The notes beneath the pieces were generated by a model. The model ran no database searches and was not told the DNA's origin. It saw nothing but the letters and a program-made list of their open reading frames with translations. A stretch of DNA of 49,754 bases from JBOFBH01 sp051657715. Lineage in GTDB: Bacteria; Actinomycetota; Actinomycetes; Actinomycetales; Angustibacteraceae. The position numbers and the translations under genes are program-made. Position 1 is the stretch's first letter; the number at the start of each line of letters is the position of its first letter. Location: positions 1-49,754 of the forward strand of contig JBOFLF010000066.1 in the NCBI GenBank assembly GCA_051657715.1. The letters run 5' to 3'. This document shows, in pieces, positions 8,664 to 16,841 of this stretch.

Positions 8664-9533
8664 GTGGCCGACCGAGTGGTGTCCGATCCCGCGGACTTCG
8701 TCCCGCACCGGCCTGTCCCGCACCAGCCCGCCCCGCACCAGGCCGGGTTCCGGCCGGTGGCGCCGATCCGGACCGCGGCTTTCTTCGACGCCGACAACAC
8801 CATCCTGCGCGGCGCGAGCATTTTCTATTTCGCCCGAGAGCTCTATCGGCGGGATTTTTTTGACGCCGGCGATCTGTTCTGGATGGCCCGCCGGCAAGCC
8901 CGGTTCCGAGCGCTCGGCGAGAAGTTGGAGCACGTCCACCAGATCCGGGACCGCGCACTCTCCTTCGTCCAAGGCCACTCGGTGGACGAGATCAGCACGA
9001 TCGGCGAGCACGTGTACGACGAGGTGATCGCCGGCAAGATCTGGCCTGGCACGCTCGCCCTGGCCCGCCGTCACCTGGACGCCGGGGAGCCGGTGTGGCT
9101 GGTCTCTGCCACCCCGATCGAGATGGCGACCACCATCGCTCGCCGCCTCGGTCTGACCGGGGCACTCGGCACGGTCGCCGAACACGTCGACGGCATCTAC
9201 ACCGGGCGTCTGGTCGGTGAGCCGTTGCACGCTCAGGTGAAGGCGGACGCGGTGGCCGCGCTCGCCGGGCGCGAGCGCTTGGATCTGGTCGCCTGCTCGG
9301 CGTACTCGGACTCGGCGAACGACATCCCGCTGCTGGAGCTGGTCGGGCACCCGTGTGCGGTCAACCCGGACGCCCGGCTGCGCGCATACGCTCGCAGCCG
9401 CGGATGGGACGTGCGCGACTACCGCACGGGGCGCAAGGCCGCCAAGGTCGGCGTTCCGGCACTGGCCGGCATGAGCGCGGCCGCGGGCGGGGTGCTGGCG
9501 GGCGCCGCAGCCCTGCGACGCCGCCAGCACTGA
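8664..9533 (+). CDS. HAD-IB family phosphatase (SerB1-like)
   Basis: HAD-superfamily subfamily IB hydrolase of 289 residues. Motif I is FFDADNTILRG with the two catalytic aspartates, motif II is the SAT of LVSATPIEM, and motif IV is AYSDSANDIPLLE. The C-terminus (VGVPALAGMSAAAGGVLAGA then RRR) is a single hydrophobic segment with a basic end, typical for this actinobacterial family, so it may be membrane-tethered. M. tuberculosis Rv0505c (annotated serB1) is the positional counterpart. The true substrate is unknown; phosphoserine is only one candidate. The first ~33 residues are a Pro/His-rich repeat tail. GTG start. Confidence 0.9.
   Translation: MADRVVSDPADFVPHRPVPHQPAPHQAGFRPVAPIRTAAFFDADNTILRGASIFYFARELYRRDFFDAGDLFWMARRQARFRALGEKLEHVHQIRDRALSFVQGHSVDEISTIGEHVYDEVIAGKIWPGTLALARRHLDAGEPVWLVSATPIEMATTIARRLGLTGALGTVAEHVDGIYTGRLVGEPLHAQVKADAVAALAGRERLDLVACSAYSDSANDIPLLELVGHPCAVNPDARLRAYARSRGWDVRDYRTGRKAAKVGVPALAGMSAAAGGVLAGAAALRRRQH
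8702..8746 (+). repeat. 15-bp tandem repeat, 3 copies, in HAD N-terminus
   Basis: Three diverged copies of a cccgcacc-led 15-mer encode the VPHRP / VPHQP / APHQA run. The array is in frame and precedes the catalytic domain. Confidence 0.88.
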
Positions 9534-9548
9534 CGGCTGCTCCTGGCT

Positions 9549-11165
9549 CTAGAGAAAGACCGACCGACGCTGGACAAGCAGGTCGTACAGGGTGTGTTGG
9601 ATCGTCTCGCGGACCTGATCGGTAAGGTCGAAGACCAGCATCGGGTCATCAGCGGCGGTCTCGCCGAAGCCGGCCGTCTCCACCGGCTCACCAAACTCAA
9701 TGATCCACTTGCTGGGCAAGGGGATCACCCCGAGGGGGCCCAACCACGGGAACGTCGGTGTGATCGGAACGTAGGGCACCCCGAGCAGCCGAGCCACCGA
9801 CGGCAGGTTACCGATGATCGGATACGTCTCCTCAGCGCCCACGATCGAGCACGGGATGATCGGGGTGCCGGTGCGCAGCGCCGCAGACACGAAACCCCCG
9901 CGACCAAAACGCTGCAACTTGTACCGCTCGGAGAAGGGCTTGCCGGTCCCCTTGAACCCCTCAGGCCAGACGCCGACCAGCTCACCAGCCCGCAGCAGCC
10001 GCTCGGCGTCGGGTCCGCTGGCCAGGGTGGCCCCGGTACGCCGGGCCAGGGTGCCGACCACCGGCGTCGCGAACAGCAGGTCGGCACCGAGCGGGCGCAG
10101 GTAACGGCCCCGCGGGTGCTCGTCGCGCACTGCGAGCTGCGTCATCATCGAGTCGACCGGGATCGCTCCGGAGTGATTGGCGACGACCAGCGCGCCACCG
10201 TCGTCAGGGATGTGCTCGATGCCACGCACCTCGACCCGGAACCAACGACGGTAGAGCGGGCGCACCAGCGGCAGCACCGCCTCGGTGAACTCCGGGTCGA
10301 AGCCGTCCACGTCCACCTCGTACTCCCCGGACAGCCGCCGTCCCAGCAGGGCCAGGCCCTGCGCGACCCGATGATCCATGTCGGGGATGCCGGCCCGCTC
10401 GCCCTCGACCACCAAGGCCTCCACCGCCGCCGACACCGCGTCTGCGGCGCACGCGGCGATCAACGACGCGATCCGGCCAGCAGATCGCCCGTTCTTCGGC
10501 TCACCAGCATGGCCCGACTCACCCGCGTGATCCGCCCCATCCACCGGGTCGGATCCGTGGTCAGGCACACCGTGGTCAGGCACACCGTGGTCAGGCACAC
10601 CGCGGTCAGGCACACCGCGGTCAGGCACACCGCGGTCAGGCACACCGCGGTCAGGCACACCGCGGTCATCGGCAGCACGGTCATGGCCACCGCTGTCATG
10701 GCCACCGCTGTCATGGCCACCGCTGTCATGGCCACCGCTGTCATGGGTATCGCGGTCATCACTACCGCGGTGGTCGAGACCGTCGGTGTCTCGGCTGGCT
10801 CTGAGCGCTGGAGCGTCAGCGGACGACGAGGCACCCGCCGCGGCGGCCGAAGGCGTAGCGGCGGATGCCGGTGCTGGTGCGCCTCGCCGGGATGTCGCCC
10901 CCTGCGCAGCGGGCGCCGGCTTGGGCGCCCGGCGGGGCGCTGCCCGCTTCTTGGGCGGATCGGCAGAGCGTTCCGCAGCCTTCGCGGACGAAACCTGCCC
11001 GGAAACCCCCACCGACCGGCCTCGCGCGGACCCCCTGGCCCTCGGGGTGCTCCGCGACCGCGTCGACCGTGTTCCACGGTCCAACGGGATGACGTCGCCG
11101 GTGGGACGCTCGTCGTCCGATGATCGAGCACGCCCGGGGGCAGCGCCGCCCTGATCGCTGGTCAT
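9549..11165 (-). CDS. PlsC-type lysophospholipid acyltransferase with long repetitive N-terminus
   Basis: 538 residues. The C-terminal ~270 residues are a 1-acylglycerol-3-phosphate acyltransferase-type domain: the HX4D catalytic block is NHSGAIPVD, followed by the substrate-binding WPEGFKGTG and the PIIPCSIVGAEE block. Likely acylates a phospholipid precursor at the inner membrane face; the exact acceptor is unknown. The N-terminal ~260 residues are disordered-looking, rich in Ala/Arg/Ser/Pro then Asp/Gly/His, and contain a pentapeptide array (DSGGH and DRGVP/DHGVP). The ATG overlaps the upstream SDR gene stop (ATGA). M. tuberculosis has the same SDR-acyltransferase pair (Rv0501-Rv0502), but as I recall without such an array. 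Confidence 0.93.
   Translation of the reverse strand: MTSDQGGAAPGRARSSDDERPTGDVIPLDRGTRSTRSRSTPRARGSARGRSVGVSGQVSSAKAAERSADPPKKRAAPRRAPKPAPAAQGATSRRGAPAPASAATPSAAAAGASSSADAPALRASRDTDGLDHRGSDDRDTHDSGGHDSGGHDSGGHDSGGHDRAADDRGVPDRGVPDRGVPDRGVPDRGVPDHGVPDHGVPDHGSDPVDGADHAGESGHAGEPKNGRSAGRIASLIAACAADAVSAAVEALVVEGERAGIPDMDHRVAQGLALLGRRLSGEYEVDVDGFDPEFTEAVLPLVRPLYRRWFRVEVRGIEHIPDDGGALVVANHSGAIPVDSMMTQLAVRDEHPRGRYLRPLGADLLFATPVVGTLARRTGATLASGPDAERLLRAGELVGVWPEGFKGTGKPFSERYKLQRFGRGGFVSAALRTGTPIIPCSIVGAEETYPIIGNLPSVARLLGVPYVPITPTFPWLGPLGVIPLPSKWIIEFGEPVETAGFGETAADDPMLVFDLTDQVRETIQHTLYDLLVQRRSVFL
10561..10770 (-). repeat. 15-bp minisatellite, about 14 units, in the acyltransferase gene
   Basis: Seven consecutive copies of tcaggcacaccg(t/c)gg occupy 10561-10665. 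A diverged unit follows, then four identical tcatggccaccgctg copies (10681-10740) and two diverged units. The 15-bp phase never breaks, so the array encodes pentapeptides (DHGVP, DRGVP, DSGGH). It is the largest repeat in the window and a likely length-polymorphic site. Confidence 0.95.
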
Positions 11166-12235
11166 AGCGCCACCTCGCCGTCGAGCCCCGCACCCGCTAT
11201 CACGGGGGCCGGGGTACGGCGCTCAATCCACTCCCGGGCGCCGGTCAAGGCCGCGGTTAGTCCTGGCAGCAGGGCCGGAGCCGGGCCGCGTCGGGCGGCC
11301 ACGAAAGCAAGGAACGCCTCGCGCGTGGTCCATCGGGGGGTGAACCGCAGCACCTCACGCATCCGCCGAGTATCCAGACCGCGCCCGAAGGCCAGATGTT
11401 GCAACTGATCCGGGGAGAAGTCCGCCAGGCCGGCCCGCCGCACCACTTGGCCCACCCACGCCCCTGTCGGCAACGGCATCGGGGCCGTGGGCCGCCCGGC
11501 CAGCCGCGCCGCCTGGGTGACCGTCACGACGCCATCGCCAGCGACGTTCACGGCGCCGACGTCCTGGTCATGGAGGGTGGCGCTGGTGAGCGCCTCGACG
11601 GCGTCCTGCTCGTGCACGAACTGCAGCCGCGGGTCGAACCCCCAGACCGTGGGAACCACAGGCAACGAGAAGTAGTCCGTCATGGGAGTGGAGATCGTCG
11701 GACCGATCACGTTCGCGAACCTCAGCACCGCCACCGCGACATCCGGGCGCCGCCTGGAGAAACCGCGCACGTATCCCTCGACCTCGCCGGAATCCTTGCC
11801 GAAACCACTGCGCGGCAATGACTTCGGCGTCATGTCCTCGGTGAGCAGCGAGGGGTTCCGAGGTGACGAGGCATACACCGCGCCACTGCTCTTGACCACC
11901 AGCCGGCGCACCGAGGGAGTCTTCTGGCACGCCGCCAGCAACTGCATCGTCCCGATGACGTTGATCTCTTTCATCGAGACCCGGCCACCGGCGGACAGCG
12001 GCGTCGCGAGCACGTTCAGGTGCACCACGGTGTCGACCTCAGCGGCGGCGATCACCTTGCCCATCACGGGGCTGCGGATGTCGGCCCGAACGAACTCGGC
12101 GGCGCCAAGTGAGTGCTGCGGGGGGACCACATCCACCCCGACCACCCGCTCGACTCGAGGATCGGTCGCGAGACGACGGGCGAACCATCCCCCGAGATGC
12201 CGAGAAACTCCAGTGACCAGGACCACCCGCCCCAT
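11162..12235 (-). CDS. SDR-family NAD-dependent epimerase/dehydratase-like protein
   Basis: Extended short-chain dehydrogenase fold, 357 residues. The N-terminal nucleotide-binding motif is VTGVSRHLGGWF, with an acidic VVGVDVVPP and the DIRSP segment. The place of the usual catalytic YxxxK reads SGFGKDSGEVEGY, so the active-site Tyr appears to be Phe; I recall this as a feature of the actinobacterial family rather than a local mutation. No substrate can be assigned; 'GalE-like' names should be treated as fold-level only. ATG 12235 was chosen over GTG 12262 because GGAGGAGG lies about 10 bases ahead. The stop overlaps the acyltransferase ATG, so the two are co-translated and probably work in the same envelope-lipid process. 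Confidence 0.9.
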   Translation of the reverse strand: MGRVVLVTGVSRHLGGWFARRLATDPRVERVVGVDVVPPQHSLGAAEFVRADIRSPVMGKVIAAAEVDTVVHLNVLATPLSAGGRVSMKEINVIGTMQLLAACQKTPSVRRLVVKSSGAVYASSPRNPSLLTEDMTPKSLPRSGFGKDSGEVEGYVRGFSRRRPDVAVAVLRFANVIGPTISTPMTDYFSLPVVPTVWGFDPRLQFVHEQDAVEALTSATLHDQDVGAVNVAGDGVVTVTQAARLAGRPTAPMPLPTGAWVGQVVRRAGLADFSPDQLQHLAFGRGLDTRRMREVLRFTPRWTTREAFLAFVAARRGPAPALLPGLTAALTGAREWIERRTPAPVIAGAGLDGEVAL

Positions 12236-12332
12236 CGCCTCGCTACCTCCTCCCGACGGCACCGCACCTGCCGAGACGGTTCACGAGTCCGCTCGCCGCG
12301 ACCCGGACCGTCGCTCCTGATCCGGGTGCTGC

Positions 12333-12431
12333 CTACTTGCGGTTGCGGCGCTGGTGGCGCGTCTTGCGCAGCAGCTTGCGATGCTTCTTCTTCGCCATCC
12401 GCTTGCGGCGCTTCTTGATGACCGAACCCAT
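12333..12431 (-). CDS. Small ribosomal protein bS22 (AURKAIP1/COX24-like)
   Basis: A 32-residue, extremely basic protein starting MGSVIKKRRKRMAKKKHRK and ending in an Arg/Lys/Asn run. It matches the actinobacterial bS22 protein (M. tuberculosis Rv0500B) seen in mycobacterial 30S structures, where it lies in rRNA grooves. The start is supported by GAGGTA a few bases upstream and by the family's MGSVIKKRRKRMAKKKHRK opening. It sits between the HTH gene and the SDR gene exactly as in mycobacteria. Easily missed by gene finders because of its length. Confidence 0.93.
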   Translation of the reverse strand: MGSVIKKRRKRMAKKKHRKLLRKTRHQRRNRK

Positions 12432-12541
12432 GGAGTACCTCGTCCAGACGGGGGTGGTGGGCAGCCAGCCACAGCCCGTGCTCTGGCGGCGGCCGATCTG
12501 TCGGCCATCGTAGCGGTGGGCGGACCAAGCCGAGGACAGCC

Positions 12542-12742
12542 TCAGGCAGTCTCGATGAACGACCCGCCGAGGTAGTCGTGCACTGCCTGCTCCGGCACCC
12601 GGAACGACCGGCCGACCCGAACCGCCGGCAACTCGCCCGCGTGCACCAACCGGTAGACGGTCATCTTGGACACCCGCATGATGGCGGCCACCTCGGCGAC
12701 GGTCAGGAACCGCACCTGCGCCAGTTTGTCTTTCGTGGACAT
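12542..12742 (-). CDS. MerR/excisionase-type helix-turn-helix protein
   Basis: A 66-residue DNA-binding protein with the compact HTH_17/excisionase fold: FLTVAEVAAIMRVSKMTVYR is the recognition unit, followed by LVHAGELPAVRVGRSFRV. It is nearly the same as the mycobacterial protein encoded between proC and bS22 (Rv0500A) and related to BldC-type regulators. Target genes are not visible. GAGGAGAAG stands about 10 bases before the ATG. It is followed by bS22 on the same strand. Confidence 0.92.
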   Translation of the reverse strand: MSTKDKLAQVRFLTVAEVAAIMRVSKMTVYRLVHAGELPAVRVGRSFRVPEQAVHDYLGGSFIETA

Positions 12743-13057
12743 GGTCACCGGTCTTCTCCTCGAGGCACGCGTCGCCCGGCTTCCCCGCCGGCACCCGGTC
12801 GTGCGAGTGTTCACGATAGGGGCACGAGTGACTCCTGGGGAACCCGCGAGTCGGCATGGCAGGCCTTCGTCAAGATCATCCGGTCGGCGTGTCGGTGCCG
12901 GTTCAGCGTGGAAGCGGAAGGCCGCTCGGGCTGGCTCCATGGATCACCACGGACACCTACGTCTCGTCGTCCTCAGCGCTATCAGCTGAGCGATACCTGC
13001 CAGCGGTGTTCCGCCAGTGGCGGTGCCTTGCCCAAGCGGGCGGTCTCTGTCGTTGAG
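12743..13057. other. Intergenic region between acuC and the HTH gene
   Basis: About 315 bases with no gene I can support. It holds the HTH gene's ribosome binding site and, downstream of acuC, a small CTCAGC/GCTGAG hairpin at 12972-12990 that might contribute to termination. A 66-codon plus-strand frame inside it has no recognisable protein character. Confidence 0.5.
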
Positions 13058-14254
13058 CTAGTCGACGAACGGGTCGAGACCGTGCAGCGGGAACACGGCT
13101 TTCCGGGTCGCCATGACGGCCCGGTCCGCCGGGTCGTCAGGGTCGTATCCGACGTCCCAGGAGCGCCATGCGGGCATCGCGCCATCACCCATCCGACCCG
13201 GACCGGGACGACCGAGCAGCGTGCGGACGTGTTCAGACCAGTCCCGCGGTACCGGTGTCTCGAGATCCACCGGCCGGTGGGTGGCCACCCCCACCAGGTG
13301 CGACCAGGACCGGGGCACGACGTCCACGACCTCGTACCCGCCACCGCCGGTCGCCAGCCAACGACCCGCGCAGACCTCGTGCGCCAGCTCGTGCACCAGC
13401 TCCTGGACGGCACGCTGGGCATCGACGGTGACCGCGAAATGCGCCAACGGATCGGACACGTGGGTGTCACAGCCGTGCTGGCTCACCAGGAAGTCCGGCG
13501 CGAAGGCCCGCAGCAGCGGTGCCACCACAGCATGCACCGCACGCAGCCAACCGGCGTCCCCGGTGCCGGCCGGCAACGCGACGTTGACCGCCGTGCCTTC
13601 GGCGCCGGGACCACCGACATCGGCTGCGAAGCCAGTGCCGGGAAACAGGATCCGGCCGCTCTCGTGCACCGAGATGGTCAGCACCCGGGAGTCGTCCCAG
13701 AACACCCGCTCGACGCCGTCGCCGTGGTGGACGTCGACGTCCACGTAGGCCACCCGCCGCGCACCGTGATCCAGCAGCCAGCGGATGGCGACCGCCACGT
13801 CGTTGTAGATGCAGAACCCGCTAGCTCGGTCCGGAAACGCATGGTGCAGGCCCCCGCAGAAGTTCACCGCGTGCGTCGATCGGCCCTGCCAGACGGCCGC
13901 CGCGAGATCGACGCTGCCCTGGACGACCCGGGCGCTCGCCTCGTGCATCCCCAGGAACGCCGGGTCGTCGTCAGTGCCGAGCCCGAACGCGGCGTCCGCC
14001 TCACCCGGGTCCGCCCCAGCGGCGCGGACCGCCGCAACCAGGGCGTCGTGGTGGACCGTGCGCAACAGGTCGTCGGAGGCCACCTCGGCGCTGACCACCT
14101 CGACGTCCGGGTGGTGCAGCAAGCCCAGCGCATCGGCCAGCCGGGCGGTGAGATCCAGTCGGACCGGGCGCATCGGGTGCTGGGGGCCGAAGTCGTACCG
14201 GGTGAACTCCTCGGCCCACAGCACGCTGGTAGGCGGTCCGGAGGTGTCGGCCAT
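13058..14254 (-). CDS. acuC: Acetoin utilization protein AcuC / class I histone deacetylase-like enzyme
   Basis: Zinc-dependent amidohydrolase of the histone deacetylase superfamily, 398 residues. Zinc and catalytic residues are recognisable: the His pair in NFCGGLHHAFPD, YVDVDVHHGDGV, and HGCDTH. AcuC removes acetyl groups from lysines, classically from acetyl-CoA synthetase; here the substrate is unproven. A GNAT acetyltransferase gene lies immediately upstream on the same strand (~90 bp), so an acetylation/deacetylation pair is possible. ATG start; nothing appears truncated. Confidence 0.93.
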   Translation of the reverse strand: MADTSGPPTSVLWAEEFTRYDFGPQHPMRPVRLDLTARLADALGLLHHPDVEVVSAEVASDDLLRTVHHDALVAAVRAAGADPGEADAAFGLGTDDDPAFLGMHEASARVVQGSVDLAAAVWQGRSTHAVNFCGGLHHAFPDRASGFCIYNDVAVAIRWLLDHGARRVAYVDVDVHHGDGVERVFWDDSRVLTISVHESGRILFPGTGFAADVGGPGAEGTAVNVALPAGTGDAGWLRAVHAVVAPLLRAFAPDFLVSQHGCDTHVSDPLAHFAVTVDAQRAVQELVHELAHEVCAGRWLATGGGGYEVVDVVPRSWSHLVGVATHRPVDLETPVPRDWSEHVRTLLGRPGPGRMGDGAMPAWRSWDVGYDPDDPADRAVMATRKAVFPLHGLDPFVD

Positions 14255-14344
14255 GGACTTACGCTAGCCGGCCGCAAGCCAGGACGGCGCGGGCGAGTGC
14301 CGCGCCACCGTGCCGGAACGGAACCGCCGCGCGCGGCCCAGAGC

Positions 14345-14863
14345 TCATGCGGGGCTAAACGGATGGCCGCGGTCCTGTCCGACCGGGAGCACCATGGCCA
14401 GCTCCTCGGTCGCCGGAGCGCCCGTAACCGGGCGCCGCTCATCCGTCGGGCGGAAACCAGCGCTGCTGAAGAACGCCACCGCACGCCCGTTGTCGGTGAC
14501 CACCCACAGCTTGACGGCACGCCGGCCGTCCGCCTGCACGTGCTCAGCCGCCGCCTGGGTCAGCCGCATCGCGACGCCAGCACCGCGCTGCGGCTCAGCC
14601 ACCCACAGCCCGAACAGCTCCGCGACCGCGGCGTCGTCGTCCGCCTGCCCGATCGAGACCACCCCGACCGGCTCCTCGTCGAGCGCGGCCACCAGCCGGA
14701 CGGAACGAGCCATCCTCAGCCGCCAGAGCGCCTCTTCGTATTCCTTCTCCTGGTCGAACGAGGACACGAACGCCTGCGGGTCCTCCTGCAGCGCGCGTAG
14801 CCGCAGCTGCCGATAGGTCTGCCAGTCCTCGCCGCCCAGGGCGCGCACGGTGACCTCGCTCAT
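14345..14863 (-). CDS. GNAT family N-acetyltransferase
   Basis: A 172-residue acetyl-CoA-dependent acetyltransferase. The acetyl-CoA binding loop is represented by LWVAEPQRGAGVAMRL (Q/RxxGxG/A-type) and is followed by LWVVTDNGRAVAFFSSAGF, the usual motif B with the Asn and Phe-Tyr-like residues. Substrate unknown. It is upstream of acuC on the same strand and could share its transcript, which would pair an acetylase with a deacetylase, but this is only inferred from position. Confidence 0.9.
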   Translation of the reverse strand: MSEVTVRALGGEDWQTYRQLRLRALQEDPQAFVSSFDQEKEYEEALWRLRMARSVRLVAALDEEPVGVVSIGQADDDAAVAELFGLWVAEPQRGAGVAMRLTQAAAEHVQADGRRAVKLWVVTDNGRAVAFFSSAGFRPTDERRPVTGAPATEELAMVLPVGQDRGHPFSPA

Positions 14864-15017
14864 GCCCGTAGCGTGTCAGACGATCACCACCCACGGGCAG
14901 CTCGGGTCAGCCGACTACCTCACCTGCGCGCGAAGCCATGCCACCAGATGGAACGGGTCGTGCTCGGCAGGGCTAGAGACGCTCGCCCTGGCGAAGTCGT
15001 CGCGGGTCGCCTGTCGC

Positions 15018-15875
15018 TCACCCGTTGCCGGCAGCCAACTGGCGGCTGCGGTCCCGCGCCGCCTCCATCGCGGTCAGGAACGCGGCCCGCACCTTGTGGT
15101 CGTCCAGCTGGCGCAGCGCGGCCATCGTGGTGCCGGCCGGGCTGGACACCTGCTCGCGCAAAACCGTCGGATGCTCTTGGGTTTCCCGCAGCATCGCCGC
15201 TGCGCCGTACACCGTCTGCACCACCAGCTCGGTGGACGTCGGGCGTGGCAGGCCGAGCAGCACTCCAGCCTCGATCATCGCCTCCACCACGTAGAAGATG
15301 TACGCGGGACCCGATCCGCTGATCGCGGTGACCGCGTCCAGGTGGTGCTCGGCCAGCCGGATCACCTTCCCGCAGGAACGCAGCAACTCCTCAACCTCAG
15401 TCAGGTGGGCCTCATCGCAGTGCGCCCCCGGGCTGACCGCGGCCATGCCCTCGTCCACCAGCGCGGGGGTGTTGGGCATCACCCGCACCACCGGCGTCCC
15501 CTCCGGCAGCCCGGCCTCCAGCGTGGCCGTGGTGATACCCGCCGCCAACGACACCACCAGCGTCCCGGGCCGCACCTGGTCGCGGACCTCGGACAGCGCT
15601 CGATCCATGTCCTGAGGCTTGACCACCAGCACCACCGTGCTCGAGCCCGATGCGGCGGCGGCGTTGTCGAGCACCTGGACGCCGTACCGCCGGGCCAGCT
15701 CGGCAGCCCGGTCCGCCCGGCGCTCGCTGATCACCAGGCAGGACGCCGGGTGCCCGGCACGCAGCAACCCGGACAGCAACGTCTCCCCCATGACCCCCGC
15801 TCCCAGGATCGCCACCTGTCGGCTCGGGCCATCGAGCGCGACGCCGTCGCCCTGGTCACTGGTCTGCGCGCTCAT
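15018..15875 (-). CDS. proC: Pyrroline-5-carboxylate reductase
   Basis: Last step of proline synthesis: NAD(P)H reduction of pyrroline-5-carboxylate. 285 residues from ATG 15875. The N-terminal Rossmann motif is VAILGAGVMGETLLSGLL; the C-terminal dimerisation/substrate domain carries VMPNTPALVDEGM, ISGSGPAY and SSPAGTT. A GTG at 15890 would add five residues; I prefer the ATG because GAGGCGGG stands just ahead. It directly follows the proline dehydrogenase gene, so synthesis and oxidation of proline are encoded side by side. Confidence 0.96.
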   Translation of the reverse strand: MSAQTSDQGDGVALDGPSRQVAILGAGVMGETLLSGLLRAGHPASCLVISERRADRAAELARRYGVQVLDNAAAASGSSTVVLVVKPQDMDRALSEVRDQVRPGTLVVSLAAGITTATLEAGLPEGTPVVRVMPNTPALVDEGMAAVSPGAHCDEAHLTEVEELLRSCGKVIRLAEHHLDAVTAISGSGPAYIFYVVEAMIEAGVLLGLPRPTSTELVVQTVYGAAAMLRETQEHPTVLREQVSSPAGTTMAALRQLDDHKVRAAFLTAMEAARDRSRQLAAGNG

Positions 15876-15880
15876 GCCCG

Positions 15881-15908
15881 CCTCATCCACTCGACCTCAT
15901 CCACTCGA
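15881..15908. repeat. 14-bp tandem duplication at the proC/proline dehydrogenase junction
   Basis: cctcatccactcga occurs twice head to tail across the end of the proline dehydrogenase gene and the short gap before proC. The 14-bp period is not a multiple of three. The first codons of one copy fall in the gap, so no essential frame is changed. Confidence 0.9.
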
Positions 15909-16832
15909 CGCCACCGCGCGCAGCAAGAACGCGGCGTTGGCCGGACGCTCGGCCATCCGACGCATCAGGTAGCCGTACCACTGCTCGCCGTACGGCAGGT
16001 ACACCCGCACCCGCTCGCCTGCCCGCGCCAACCGCAGCTGCTCGTCCGGGCGGACGCCGAACAGCATCTGGTACTCGTAGCTGCCCTGCTCGCGACCGGC
16101 GTGCACGGCCAACGCACCGACGACGTCCACCAGTCGCGGGTCGTGCGTGGCGAGCATCGGGTACCCCTGACCCTGCATCAGCACCTTGGCGCAGCGCACG
16201 TAGGACCGATCGATGCTTGCCCGATCCTGGAACGCCACCGACTCCGGTTCGTCGTACGCCCCCTTGCACAGCCGCACTCGGGAACCCGCGCCGGCCAGGT
16301 CCCGGCAGTCCGCCTCAGCACGCCGCAGGCAGGACTGCAGGACCGCACCCACCCAGGAGTAGTCCTCTCGCAGCTCCCGCAGCACCGACAGGGTGGAATC
16401 GGCGGTGGCGTGGTCCTCCATGTCCAGGGTGACCGTGGTGCCGGCCTCACTGGCGGCCCGGCAGATGTCCCACGCGTGCTCCAGCGCGATCTTCTCGCCG
16501 TCCGGACCCAACGCCTGGCCGACCGAGGAGAGCTTCACCGACACCTCAACCTGACCGTCTTGGGTGGCGCCAACCGCACGGAGCCGATCGAGCAGCCCTA
16601 CGTAGGCGTCCCGGGTGACGCGAGCCTGAGCCAGCTCGACGACGTCCCCACCGAGCCGATCGATGGTCACCAGGCGGTGGCTGGTGGTGAGCTCTCGAGT
16701 GATCCGGACGGCATCGGCAACCTGCGTGCCCGCCACGAAGCGGCGCACCAGCGCGCGAGACATCGGCGCGGTCTCCATCAGCTGACGTACTCGGCCGCTG
16801 CGGGACATCCGCAGCAGAGCCTCGCGAATCAT
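15897..16832 (-). CDS. Proline dehydrogenase (monofunctional)
   Basis: FAD-linked oxidation of proline to pyrroline-5-carboxylate; 311 residues with the TIM-barrel domain only, lacking the aldehyde dehydrogenase half of bifunctional PutA. Signature stretches: RLCKGAYDEPESVAFQ, YEYQMLFGVRPDEQ, and the C-terminal RVYLPYGEQWYGYLMRR with the proline-binding arginines, then ERPANAAFLLRAV. Probably membrane-associated and feeds electrons to quinone. Downstream is proC; upstream at 10 bp lies the TIM-barrel gene, so the three are likely one transcript. Monofunctional PRODH is normal in Actinobacteria. Confidence 0.95.
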   Translation of the reverse strand: MIREALLRMSRSGRVRQLMETAPMSRALVRRFVAGTQVADAVRITRELTTSHRLVTIDRLGGDVVELAQARVTRDAYVGLLDRLRAVGATQDGQVEVSVKLSSVGQALGPDGEKIALEHAWDICRAASEAGTTVTLDMEDHATADSTLSVLRELREDYSWVGAVLQSCLRRAEADCRDLAGAGSRVRLCKGAYDEPESVAFQDRASIDRSYVRCAKVLMQGQGYPMLATHDPRLVDVVGALAVHAGREQGSYEYQMLFGVRPDEQLRLARAGERVRVYLPYGEQWYGYLMRRMAERPANAAFLLRAVASSG

Positions 16833-16841
16833 GCCGCCAGG

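Noticed and set aside
10561..10770. Regular repeats that might suggest a CRISPR array
   Set aside because: Units are 15 bp with no spacers between them and lie in frame within the acyltransferase gene. No cas genes are nearby.
12856..13056. A 66-codon plus-strand frame in the acuC-HTH gap
   Set aside because: No ribosome binding site, no recognisable protein features, and overlap with the presumed acuC terminator region.
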